Shown here piece after piece: positions 45,296 to 53,104 of a stretch of 53,205 nt of DNA. Origin of the DNA: an uncultured Cytophagales bacterium. Lineage in GTDB: Bacteria > Bacteroidota > Bacteroidia > Cytophagales > Thermonemataceae. Every line of letters begins with the position of its first letter. Positions within the stretch are counted from its first letter, which is position 1. The notes beneath the pieces were generated by a model. That model ran no database searches. It had not been told where the DNA came from and saw nothing but the letters and a program-made list of their open reading frames with translations. The DNA lies in the NCBI GenBank assembly GCA_938002655.1, contig CALLAC010000015.1, forward strand, positions 1 to 53,205. Reading direction: 5' to 3'. A program made the translations under genes and the position numbers.

Positions 45296-45643
45296 ATGAA
45301 TTGGATACAAATAGAAAATTCTTCACAGATAAATGAAATCAAGCAAAAGCCTTTGGCACTTATTTTCAAGCACAGCACACGTTGCTCTATTAGTAGTGTG
45401 GCTTTAGATAGGTTGGAAAAAAACTGGAAAGATGAGGAAATGCAATTGCTTTCGCCGTATTTTCTAGATTTATTACGCTTCCGAGAGCTTTCTAACCAAA
45501 TTGCTCGAGAGTTTAATATAGAGCATCAGTCGCCACAAGTAATTGTTTTACAAAATGGTAAAGTTCTCTATCATAATTCTCATTTTGGAATTAGCTACGA
45601 AGAAATAAAGCGTAGCATTCAACAGCACAAGGTTACATGCTAA
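45296..45643 (+). CDS. brxC: Bacilliredoxin BrxC (YtxJ family)
   Basis: A 115-residue thioredoxin-fold monothiol bacilliredoxin. The active-site Cys30 is in IFKHSTRCSISSVALDRLE, and HQSPQVIVLQNGKVLYHNSHFGIS is the family C-terminal part with the cis-Pro. The family removes bacillithiol from mixed disulfides, so the organism probably makes bacillithiol. A second Cys is the last residue. It lies 55 bases after the methylase gene and ends in a strong terminator. Confidence 0.92.
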   Translation: MNWIQIENSSQINEIKQKPLALIFKHSTRCSISSVALDRLEKNWKDEEMQLLSPYFLDLLRFRELSNQIAREFNIEHQSPQVIVLQNGKVLYHNSHFGISYEEIKRSIQQHKVTC

Positions 45644-45675
45644 AAAAAAGCCTTCGGCAAGCGAAGGCTTCTTTT
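45643..45675. terminator. Bidirectional terminator after brxC
   Basis: AAGCCTTCG (45649-45657) and CGAAGGCTT (45662-45670) form a nine-pair stem with a five-base loop, with an A run before and TCTTTT after, serving brxC and the convergent barrel gene ending at 45699. Confidence 0.9.
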
Positions 45676-45698
45676 AGTAGTTACAATTTCGGCAAACG

Positions 45699-46526
45699 TT
45701 ATTTTCCTAAGGAAAGGAAATGATGAACACCAAGTTGGATACCTATTTGCAGGTTGGCTCGCCTACCGAATAAATCTCCGGTAGTACCATTTTGTACAGC
45801 ATCAAACAAATCTTGCCCACGTGTATCCATAATACTGTAATTGGCACGAATAAGTGAAGATGCGTACCATTTGTCATTGATTTTAATATCTACGCCCATA
45901 CCACCTGCAAGTTGCAATTCGGCATCACGGAAGCGTTTGAGGGGGTCTAAACTACCTTTTTCGGCAATTACTACTTTGGGCTGTTCGGGTAGGTTCCAAG
46001 TGCCATCAGGGTTTTGAGTAGCATCGGGTACTTGTGAAAGCGGCACACCAGTAGGCAATTCATTTACATTTTGGGGAATTCTGAATGTACTTGCCGCATA
46101 CTGAATGGTTTCTCTACCCATTGTAAGCAAAGAAAGTTGCGGACCAAACATAAAATTGAAACGTACAGGGGCTTCTACGTTTCCTACAAAACGCAAGAGC
46201 AAAGGCAAATTGATATAGCTCAAATCTATGCGTCTTTCGCCTACTACTTGTTGGGCAACATTGACAATTTGGTAAATCTGACCATATTTTGCCCAAATCC
46301 CTTCTAATTGCAATGAAAAACCTCTACTAAAATCTGCTCCAAACGAAACACCAACGGGCGAAAGCGTATAAGTCATTTTAGAGTTGTAACGAGGATCTTC
46401 TTTCAAGCCCTTATCTAGTACAAAAGACGAATTAACCCCCGTATTAGCCCCAATGTGCAAACGCAACTGAGCAAAAAGCGTTGCCTGAACCAAGAATGCA
46501 AGAAGCAGCAGTACACTTTTTTTCAT
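45699..46526 (-). CDS. Outer-membrane beta-barrel protein, PorT-fold
   Basis: A 275-residue protein with a signal peptide (MKKSVLLLLAFLVQATLFAQ) and a small barrel: LRLHIGANTGVNSSFV, FSLQLEGIWAKYGQ, DLSYINLPLLLRFVG, FNFMFGPQLSLLTMG and a C-terminal LQIGIQLGVHHFLSL. The pattern DLSYINLPLLL..FGPQLS is common to the outer_membrane_beta-barrel (PorT-like) domain. A polar loop near 155-190 is longer than usual. The function is unknown. Confidence 0.82.
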   Translation of the reverse strand: MKKSVLLLLAFLVQATLFAQLRLHIGANTGVNSSFVLDKGLKEDPRYNSKMTYTLSPVGVSFGADFSRGFSLQLEGIWAKYGQIYQIVNVAQQVVGERRIDLSYINLPLLLRFVGNVEAPVRFNFMFGPQLSLLTMGRETIQYAASTFRIPQNVNELPTGVPLSQVPDATQNPDGTWNLPEQPKVVIAEKGSLDPLKRFRDAELQLAGGMGVDIKINDKWYASSLIRANYSIMDTRGQDLFDAVQNGTTGDLFGRRANLQIGIQLGVHHFLSLGK

Positions 46527-46638
46527 AAGAGTAATGGTTTGGTTTGTAACAAAAATCGCATCAAAAATTAAGCCAAAATACAGCCGATTTGTAAAATAGT
46601 AATTTCCATAATTTTGAAAAAAGCTATTTTCGAAAAAT

Positions 46639-47994
46639 TCACTTCAAGAAAATATCTGCAAAAAGTACAAAAGCCATCAAAGCCAGCAGCAGAATCATAC
46701 CGATTTGTTGAGCAGTTTCCAAGACTTTTTCAGGGGCAGGCTTACGAGCAACAATTTCATAGAGTAAAAACAGCACATGCCCACCATCTAGGGCAGGAAT
46801 CGGCAAAAAGTTCATAAATGCCAGCACCATCGAGAGCATGCCTGTAAGGGTCCAGAAACGTGTCCAATCCCAATGCGATCCATACATTTCTGCAATTTTC
46901 ACGGGTCCTCCTACCGATTTTGCAAACGAGACTTCTCCTCTGAAAATTTTTCCAAAGGCTCTCATATTGTCAAAAATCACCCCAAAAGCTCGTGTAGTTC
47001 CTATACCCACAGCCTGCAATAGGGTATAATCTTGCTTTTTGTAGAGTTTTTCAAGTTCAGGGAAAGCTGGTACAAAGCCAATCCGTCCTTCATCTGTAAC
47101 CTGACAAGCTAACTTATATACTTGTTCGCCACGTACTACGGTAAGTTGAACGGTTTTGAGTTTATTTTCAGCAAGTTTACTTTGCAATTCATCGAAAAAA
47201 GTAATTTTTTCACCATTGAGGGCAACAATTTTATCTCCTTTCTGCAAACCTGCTTTTTCAGCAAAAGATTTTTTCTGCACTTCTCCTACAATAAAATTTC
47301 GTTGTCTTGGAATAAGGCTGATAAAACTCTGATTTTTACGAAAATCGCTCAAATGTTCTAGCAAATCGTTTGGCAAATGTATACGAATTTGCTGGCCGTT
47401 TCGTTCGACGGTATAATAAGCATTTGAGCTCAAAAGCACATTAGGGCTGATAAGGTCTAAAAATTTTTCATAGGGTTTTCCGTTGATGTTAATAATTTTA
47501 TCACCTGTTTGCAATCCTATTTTTTGAGCTACTTCATTGGCCACGATACCATCTTTGGCCGCTTCGGCAGGTAAGTAGTAATCTCCATTCACAAACGTAA
47601 GCACAATAAAGATGAGAATGCCCAAAATTAAATTGACAATAATGCCTCCCATCATTACAATAAGGCGTTGCCAGGCAGGTTTAGCACGAAATTCCCAGGG
47701 CTTTGGAGGCTGAGCGAGGGCTTCTTTATCCATCGATTCGTCTATCATACCTGCAATTTTCACATACCCTCCCAAAGGGAACCAACCTATCCCAAATTCG
47801 GTATCTCCTTTTTGTTTTTTCCAAAGAGCAAAATTCATTACTTTGGGCAAAGGAAAGAGAAAGTCAAAAAATATGTAAAACTTTTCTACACGTATGCCAA
47901 ACATACGAGCCGTAATATAATGACCCCATTCGTGCAAACCAACTAAAATAGAAAGTCCGAAAAGTACCTGAACAATCATGATGAGTGTATCCAT
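46639..47994 (-). CDS. rseP: Site-2 protease RseP (zinc metalloprotease)
   Basis: A 451-residue inner-membrane protease that cuts anti-sigma factors and signal peptides within the membrane. The zinc motif HEWGH is at 21-25 in the first helix, the second zinc ligand lies in FLPIPALDGGHVLF near 405, and two PDZ domains lie between (GLQTGDKIININGKPY and GLQKGDKIVALNGEKI). The length is usual. In many Bacteroidota it follows dxr; dxr is not adjacent here. Confidence 0.95.
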   Translation of the reverse strand: MDTLIMIVQVLFGLSILVGLHEWGHYITARMFGIRVEKFYIFFDFLFPLPKVMNFALWKKQKGDTEFGIGWFPLGGYVKIAGMIDESMDKEALAQPPKPWEFRAKPAWQRLIVMMGGIIVNLILGILIFIVLTFVNGDYYLPAEAAKDGIVANEVAQKIGLQTGDKIININGKPYEKFLDLISPNVLLSSNAYYTVERNGQQIRIHLPNDLLEHLSDFRKNQSFISLIPRQRNFIVGEVQKKSFAEKAGLQKGDKIVALNGEKITFFDELQSKLAENKLKTVQLTVVRGEQVYKLACQVTDEGRIGFVPAFPELEKLYKKQDYTLLQAVGIGTTRAFGVIFDNMRAFGKIFRGEVSFAKSVGGPVKIAEMYGSHWDWTRFWTLTGMLSMVLAFMNFLPIPALDGGHVLFLLYEIVARKPAPEKVLETAQQIGMILLLALMAFVLFADIFLK

Positions 47995-48138
47995 AAATGT
48001 ACAAACTATAAGTGAGTTGTTATTAAAAAATTGAGCTTTTGTTTAAATTTCGTATACCAAAATCTGAATTTTAATTTGTTACTAAAATTTGCAGTTCAAG
48101 CAGAGAACGTCTTTACGATAAATCTTGTAAATCTTTTC

Positions 48139-48867
48139 TTACAACAACAACTGAGCAAGTACATAATCTGCAAATAAAATGGCAATAGCACTTGCTGTAA
48201 CAGCTTTGGTACTGGATTGCCCCACTTCCAAAGCTCCCCCACGCGTATAATATCCTTTGAAAGCCGAAATAGAGGTTATCAAAAATGCAAATACTACCGA
48301 TTTTATCAGAGCAAAAGTAATATTGTAAGGCACAAAATTCTGACGCACCCCTACAATATACTCTTGTGCCGAAACTACGCCTGTAAGCGTTCCTGCTACA
48401 TATCCGCCCAAGATAGAAAGAAAGCCCGCAATAATCACAAGCATCGGAAAAGTTATCATGGAAGCAATAATTTTGGGAAGTACCAAATACGAAACCGAAT
48501 TGATGCCCATTACTTCCAAAGCATCAATTTGCTCGGTAATACGCATTGTGCCCAAATTGCCTGCAATATTCGAACCTACTTTGCCTGCTAATACAATACT
48601 GGTAATGGTTGGGGCAAGTTCCAGCAGCGTGGTATCCCTGACAAGCAAGCCTATTACGGTCAGCGGAATAAGTGGACTTATCAAGTTGTAAGCCGTCTGA
48701 ATAGCTGTTACTGCTCCTATAAAAGTGGAAATAATCGTTACAAGCAATATTGAATCCGTACCAATATACACACATTCTTCAATGGTGAGCTTGACATATA
48801 CTCTGAATTTTTCTCGGTGAATAAATAACTGACGTAAAAATAAAAAATATCTACCAACTTGTTCCAT
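48139..48867 (-). CDS. mlaE: MlaE-family ABC transporter permease
   Basis: A 242-residue membrane protein with five to six hydrophobic segments and the MlaE motifs FIGAVTAIQTAYNL, LAPTITSIVLAGKVGSNIAGNLGTMRITEQIDALEVMG and TRGGALEVGQSSTKAVTAS. MlaE works with an MlaF ATPase and MlaD-type MCE rings in phospholipid transport. The MCE protein is at 26431, over 20 kb away, and no MlaF lies next to this gene, which is followed by rseP about 150 bases on. It is divergent from the DUF3078 gene. Confidence 0.92.
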   Translation of the reverse strand: MEQVGRYFLFLRQLFIHREKFRVYVKLTIEECVYIGTDSILLVTIISTFIGAVTAIQTAYNLISPLIPLTVIGLLVRDTTLLELAPTITSIVLAGKVGSNIAGNLGTMRITEQIDALEVMGINSVSYLVLPKIIASMITFPMLVIIAGFLSILGGYVAGTLTGVVSAQEYIVGVRQNFVPYNITFALIKSVVFAFLITSISAFKGYYTRGGALEVGQSSTKAVTASAIAILFADYVLAQLLL

Positions 48868-48962
48868 AAACTAAACCAATGTAAAAAATTGAAAGCAAAA
48901 GTATAAAAATTTACTCAAAATCCTTTTCTTTTCGATTAAAATGTTTTTGCTTTGCAAAAATT

Positions 48963-49931
48963 ATGAAAAAGTTTGCATATTCTCTCATTTCAATTCTAAT
49001 TTGGCAAACAAGTTTTTGCCAAAACGAAGGAACTATCATTGATACAAGTTATTGGAGAAAGTCAGCTCAATTAGGTTTAGGCTTCAACCAAGCTTCTTTT
49101 TCAGATAACTGGAAAGCAGGGGGAGTAAGTTCGATAGCTCTGGCAACATTTTTCTATGCCGATGCTAATTATCTCAAAAATAAAATTTCTTGGGATAACT
49201 CCCTACGACTTAACTACGGAATTGTAAAAAATAAAGGGCAAAGTTTACGCAAAAACCAAGACCGAATTCTGCTCGATTCAAAATTCGGCTACAAACTTTC
49301 TACAAGTTGGAACCTATTTGCCTCCCTAAATTTTCTCACCCAATTTGATGCAGGTTTTGAATATGAACGTGTCTACAAAGATAATGCAGGCAACATCGTA
49401 GCAGTACGCGACAATCTGATTTCCAAATTTTTTGCCCCTGCGTTTCTTACAGAAGCCATAGGTCTTGAATACAAGCCTGTTAATTATTTTTGGCTACGCT
49501 TTGGTGCGGCAAGCATGCGTCAAACTTTTGTACTCGAACCCGCATTTAACAACAACCGAGCCATAGATGCCAATGGCAACGGAATTGTCGGAGAACCTGC
49601 CGACACTTTTGACCCCAAAGTAAATTACGGTGTTGCCGAAGGAAAAAGCATACGTAACGAAATAGGACTTTTAACATTAGAAGCAAACTTCAATAAAGAA
49701 ATACTTAAAAATGTAGTTTTTCAAGCCAGCTTTTGGTCATTTACTACCTATGAAAATCCCAGTGCTACCGATATCCGTTCAGAACTTGCACTTATTGCTA
49801 AAATCAATAAATATGTAGATGTAAAAGTAGGTGCTATTCTATTTTACGACCAAGACCAAGACCTCAAAACACAATATGCTCAAAACTTTACACTCAATTT
49901 TGCTATGAATTGGGACAATAAGAAAAAGTAA
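48963..49931 (+). CDS. DUF3078 domain protein, secreted
   Basis: A 322-residue protein with a signal peptide (MKKFAYSLISILIWQTSFCQ) and the DUF3078 body: WRKSAQLGLGFNQASFSDNWKAGGVSSIAL, KISWDNSLRLNYGIVKNKGQSLRKNQDRI and a C-terminal TQYAQNFTLNFAMNWDNKKK. Its alternating hydrophobic strands suggest an outer-membrane barrel. The family is confined mainly to Bacteroidota and has no assigned role. The start is only a few bases after a TTTG-rich stretch, but I cannot define a full promoter. Confidence 0.87.
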   Translation: MKKFAYSLISILIWQTSFCQNEGTIIDTSYWRKSAQLGLGFNQASFSDNWKAGGVSSIALATFFYADANYLKNKISWDNSLRLNYGIVKNKGQSLRKNQDRILLDSKFGYKLSTSWNLFASLNFLTQFDAGFEYERVYKDNAGNIVAVRDNLISKFFAPAFLTEAIGLEYKPVNYFWLRFGAASMRQTFVLEPAFNNNRAIDANGNGIVGEPADTFDPKVNYGVAEGKSIRNEIGLLTLEANFNKEILKNVVFQASFWSFTTYENPSATDIRSELALIAKINKYVDVKVGAILFYDQDQDLKTQYAQNFTLNFAMNWDNKKK

Positions 49932-49942
49932 AAACGACGACA

Positions 49943-50009
49943 GTGTTCAATAAATAACATACAGCCTATGAAGTCTTCAAAATCTTATAGGTTTTTAGAT
50001 GTTGAACAC
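49943..50009. repeat. Degenerate palindrome, possible bidirectional terminator
   Basis: An outer pair GTGTTCAA (49943-49950) and TTGAACAC (50002-50009) encloses an inner pair CCTATGAAG (49965-49973) and CTTATAGG (49984-49991) with one bulge. The inner arms resemble the CCTATGAAG variant of the palindromic repeat family. It lies between converging genes. Confidence 0.55.
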
Positions 50010-50021
50010 CTATCTAAATAA

Positions 50022-50801
50022 CTAATTATGCACAAAATCGATGCTAAAAAGACGTGCACAGTTATCAGCGTATTTAGCAGAGATAGGTGCAAACATTACC
50101 TCAGAATTATCTGCAATTTTCAAAGAATGTGGTTGGTAAAAAAGTTTTGCCAGATTACAATTCATGTGTATCATAGCTGAATGATGTGATTGCACTTTCA
50201 AAGGTGTATTCTCAAAAGAAAGTACAACAGAACGAATATTATTCAATGTTCGTTCGGAATATCCTCCGTAGCCTCCTATATGGTAACGAAACCTACCCTC
50301 GGCATTTACAGGAGAATTTCCTTCCAACTTAAAGAAAATATACCCTGTATTCCAATTCCAGTACATACCCTCAGCAGCACCGCCCACGTCTAAACTTCCT
50401 GTTCGCTCACGGGGGCTCATTGTATTACGAAGGCTATCGATACCTATCAGAAAAGAAATTCCCTTGTATTCGCCCAAAGGAACATCTGAAAAGAATAATT
50501 TATGACTACTGGGCTTATCCAATTCTACTAAAAAATAGCATTTTTCTTGAGGTACTACGTATTCCGAACCATCGGAGCGTTGCAAACGAAAATTACTTAC
50601 ATAATACCTTAGCAAACTCACCGAAAGTTGCTCGCCAAAGCTATTGGTATAGGTATTTTCCAGCTGTAAAGGTTCATTTTCAAAAAAATGAGCAATTTCT
50701 ATCACAATACCTTTACTTTGTGTATTATCTTTATTTTTGCAAGAAATTAAAAACAACACAGTCCCTAAAACTGCCAACCAAATGTTTTTTTTTCTAAACA
50801 T
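50022..50801 (-). CDS. MbnP-family lipoprotein
   Basis: A 259-residue lipoprotein (lipobox FLIS-Cys21). The mature part fits the MbnP family: an early FFENEPLQLENTYTN, SVSLLRYYVSNFRLQRSDG, YKGISFLIGIDSLRN, the marker GMYWNWNTGYIFFKLEG, and a His-rich YHIGGYG and HHSAMIHMNCNL region that may bind metal. MbnP usually partners a di-haem MbnH/MauG-like peroxidase; none is in the window. A copper-related role is suggested by the family only. Confidence 0.85.
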   Translation of the reverse strand: MFRKKNIWLAVLGTVLFLISCKNKDNTQSKGIVIEIAHFFENEPLQLENTYTNSFGEQLSVSLLRYYVSNFRLQRSDGSEYVVPQEKCYFLVELDKPSSHKLFFSDVPLGEYKGISFLIGIDSLRNTMSPRERTGSLDVGGAAEGMYWNWNTGYIFFKLEGNSPVNAEGRFRYHIGGYGGYSERTLNNIRSVVLSFENTPLKVQSHHSAMIHMNCNLAKLFYQPHSLKIADNSEVMFAPISAKYADNCARLFSIDFVHN

Positions 50802-50885
50802 AGACAGTTTTTTTTAGAATTCAACCAAAAAATCTGTTGAAAAATTGACTTTTTTCGTAATTTTACTTGCAAAACAACTCTATCT

Positions 50886-51092
50886 ATGAAAAAGTTTGTT
50901 TGGGGATTTTTTTGCTTGTATTGGGCAGTGGGGGCAAGCAATTGCTCCAAACCCAAATGCCCTACATACATGACACCCCAAGAGTTTGCTAAATTTGAAG
51001 CCGAACGAATGCAAAAAGGTAGCAGGCTCAAAAGAGATAGCAAAGGACACATCAAAAAGTCTAAAAAGCGAGTAGATAAGTTCATCTATTAG
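50886..51092 (+). CDS. Small exported cysteine-containing protein
   Basis: A 68-residue protein with an N-terminal hydrophobic segment (MKKFVWGFFCLYWAVGAS), a short Cys-containing stretch NCSKPKCPTY and a very basic C-terminus. The ASNC stretch is a poor lipobox. Short proteins of this kind precede OmpA genes in some Bacteroidota, but no function is known to me. It lies 21 bases before the OmpA gene and is probably cotranscribed with it. Confidence 0.6.
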   Translation: MKKFVWGFFCLYWAVGASNCSKPKCPTYMTPQEFAKFEAERMQKGSRLKRDSKGHIKKSKKRVDKFIY

Positions 51093-51113
51093 TTTGTAAA
51101 TTCCTTGACACGT

Positions 51114-52301
51114 ATGCTTTACTACTTTGCCAGTATTTTGTTCTTTTTATGGAGTACATTTTTCGTTTTGGCACAAAAAAAAGAAAACCTCATTCCCAAT
51201 GGCAGTTTTGAAGCATATCAAGATTGCCCTGATGAATTTGGCTGGGTACGTATCGGAGGCGTAGCCCACTGGAAAGCTACCCCACCCGACTGCACACCCG
51301 ACTATTTTCACGAGTGTAGTAGCCAATTTTCACCTCACAACAATTCCTGTGGCAAAATTAGTCCTCAAGAAGGGAAAGCCATGATAGGCTTAATTGTACG
51401 TGTAGGACATTCGCCTGCTAAAAGCACCGATGAACTCTTTTATCGCGAACACGTACAGGTACGTCTCAAAGAGCCACTCAAACATCGTAATCGCTATGTT
51501 TTCACAATGTATGTTTCTTTGGCTGAATATTCTTCTTACGCCCTAAGTAAAATTGCTGTGCTTTTTACCAGAAATCCTATCTTGGTAAATGATAAGTTTT
51601 CTGCCAAAGCACAAATTGAAACAGGCTTCATTGAAACCAAAGGTTCTTGGGTAAAAATTACTGATACGCTCATAGCCGAAGGTGGTGAAGAATATCTCAC
51701 TTTAGGCGAATTTTCAAGTTTTTCTAAAAAAGATATTCGTAAAATAGACGAAAACCCAGCTTACGAGAAAATGTTTAGCTATCATCGAGCATATTATTTC
51801 TTTGATAATCTTTCTCTGTATTGGTTAGATGCATTACCCGAACCACTTTTGGGCGAACCTCCCATACCCCCCTTCAAACTTACTGCTCCCGCTTTTACAG
51901 GAATAGAAAAACCCTGGCAACTAGAACCCACCGAATTCGGATATCTAGAACCCAATAAGCCTGTTGTCTTGAACAATGTACTCTTTGAATTTGGCAAAGC
52001 AGTAATTTTAGAAGAATCAAAATACGAATTGGATAAGCTTATCCGTATAATGAATGAATACAAAGATATTCATATTGTTATTTCAGGACATACCGACGAA
52101 ATCGGCGATCCAATCAAAAATCTTAAACTTTCGGAAGATAGAGCCAAAGCTGTATATGATTATTTAGTTTCGCAGGGCATCTCTGAAAAAAGATTATATC
52201 ACACAGGTATGGGCTCATCTAAACCACTTTCATCTAACAAAACCGCCGAAGGTAGAAGAAAAAACCGACGCGTCGAATTTTATATAACAGGCCAAGAGTA
52301 A
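51114..52301 (+). CDS. OmpA-family protein with N-terminal jelly-roll-like domain
   Basis: A 395-residue secreted protein. After a signal peptide (MLYYFASILFFLWSTFFVLAQ), residues about 25-240 resemble a carbohydrate-binding jelly roll (LIPNGSFEAYQDCPDEFG, VRLKEPLKHRNRYVFTMYVSL, YYFFDNLSLYWLD) with several cysteines. A Pro-rich linker leads to a C-terminal OmpA domain with FEFGKAVILEESKYELDKL, ISGHTDEIGD, LSEDRAKAVYDYLV and GRRKNRRVEFYI. The ligand of the N-terminal part is unknown. ATG 51114 is chosen over a TTG three codons earlier. Confidence 0.88.
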   Translation: MLYYFASILFFLWSTFFVLAQKKENLIPNGSFEAYQDCPDEFGWVRIGGVAHWKATPPDCTPDYFHECSSQFSPHNNSCGKISPQEGKAMIGLIVRVGHSPAKSTDELFYREHVQVRLKEPLKHRNRYVFTMYVSLAEYSSYALSKIAVLFTRNPILVNDKFSAKAQIETGFIETKGSWVKITDTLIAEGGEEYLTLGEFSSFSKKDIRKIDENPAYEKMFSYHRAYYFFDNLSLYWLDALPEPLLGEPPIPPFKLTAPAFTGIEKPWQLEPTEFGYLEPNKPVVLNNVLFEFGKAVILEESKYELDKLIRIMNEYKDIHIVISGHTDEIGDPIKNLKLSEDRAKAVYDYLVSQGISEKRLYHTGMGSSKPLSSNKTAEGRRKNRRVEFYITGQE

Positions 52302-52341
52302 GAATTTCAATGAAAGATTTGATATTCTTACCAAAATTTTT

Positions 52342-52373
52342 CAACTTTGAAAGTTGTTTTTATCAACTTTCAA
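52342..52373. promoter_or_regulatory. Candidate MarR operator
   Basis: CAACTTTGAAAGTTG (52342-52356) is a palindrome around a central G, and CAACTTTCAA (52364-52373) repeats the half site 22 bases downstream, about two helical turns. It ends ten bases before the start of the MarR gene, the position expected for an autoregulatory operator. Confidence 0.45.
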
Positions 52374-52382
52374 TCTTATCTT

Positions 52383-52862
52383 ATGAATTTACACTGGGAA
52401 GCTATCGGCTTATATTTCCACCTGCTTGATAAAAGCTATCATAAACTTTTGAGCTACGACCTGTGTTTTACCGGCTTGGAACGCTACTTCTTTATTCTTT
52501 GGGCAATTAGCAAAGCCGAAAAACCGCTTTCTCAACAAAATTTAGCCGATTTACTCAAAGTAGATAAAGCTGCAATAGTTCGCATTATCGATGATTTAGA
52601 ACAAAAGGGGTATATCAAACGATGCTACAACGAAGAAGATAAACGAGCCTACGTCTTGACACTTGATAAAAAAGGACAACGCTACATCAAAGATATTCAA
52701 GAAGGTATCCGAAACCTCAACGAAGAACTACTTTTTAACTTTTCGCCTCGTGAAAAGGAAATTTTTTTAGAACTTTTACGCAAAGCCTATCAAAACCTTT
52801 CCCAAAAACCTCAAAGCGATTTTTTCTTGAAATTTTTAGAAAAAGATAAAATTATCGATTAA
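52383..52862 (+). CDS. MarR-family transcriptional regulator
   Basis: A 160-residue winged-helix regulator from the ATG at 52383. It holds LERYFFILWAISKAEKPLSQQNLADLLKVDKAAIVRIIDDLEQKGYIKR for the helix-turn-helix and CYNEEDKRAYVLTLDKKGQ for the wing. Its targets are unknown. The gene is monocistronic as far as seen, with a likely self-operator upstream and the tandem palindromes downstream. A longer start at 52347 would run through the operator and is disfavoured. Confidence 0.88.
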   Translation: MNLHWEAIGLYFHLLDKSYHKLLSYDLCFTGLERYFFILWAISKAEKPLSQQNLADLLKVDKAAIVRIIDDLEQKGYIKRCYNEEDKRAYVLTLDKKGQRYIKDIQEGIRNLNEELLFNFSPREKEIFLELLRKAYQNLSQKPQSDFFLKFLEKDKIID

Positions 52863-52897
52863 AATTTCGGTACCCGTTTAGGTATACTTCAGTTACA

Positions 52898-53104
52898 AAA
52901 AACCTATGAGGTTTCTTAAACCTCACAGGTTTGATGCAAATTAAAAAACCTATGAAGTTTCTTAAACCTCATAGGTTTGATGCAAATTAAAAAACCTATG
53001 AAGTTTCTTAAACCTCACAGGTTTGATGCAAATTAAAAAACCTATGAGGTTTCTTAAACCTCACAGGTTTGATGCAAATTAAAAAACCTATCAGGTTTCT
53101 TAAA
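52898..53104. repeat. Tandem array of the palindromic repeat (five units, 46-nt period)
   Basis: The start AACCTAT recurs at 52901, 52947, 52993, 53039 and 53085, an exact 46-base period. Each unit is a 33-base palindrome plus the constant linker GATGCAAATTAAA. The arms vary at two positions (GAGG/GAAG on the left, CATAGG/CACAGG on the right); the fifth copy reads CCTATCAGG and is cut off after its left arm. The linker is constant, so this is not a CRISPR array. It lies between the MarR gene and a convergent partial gene. Confidence 0.93.

Noticed and set aside
51104-51110. TTGACA as a sigma-70 -35 box before the OmpA gene
   Set aside because: Bacteroidota housekeeping promoters do not use this element, and no matching -7 box follows; the gene is probably cotranscribed with the small gene before it.
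52898-53104. CRISPR array
   Set aside because: The regular repeats suggest it at first sight, but the segments between the palindromes are constant (GATGCAAATTAAA) and short, and no cas gene is seen.
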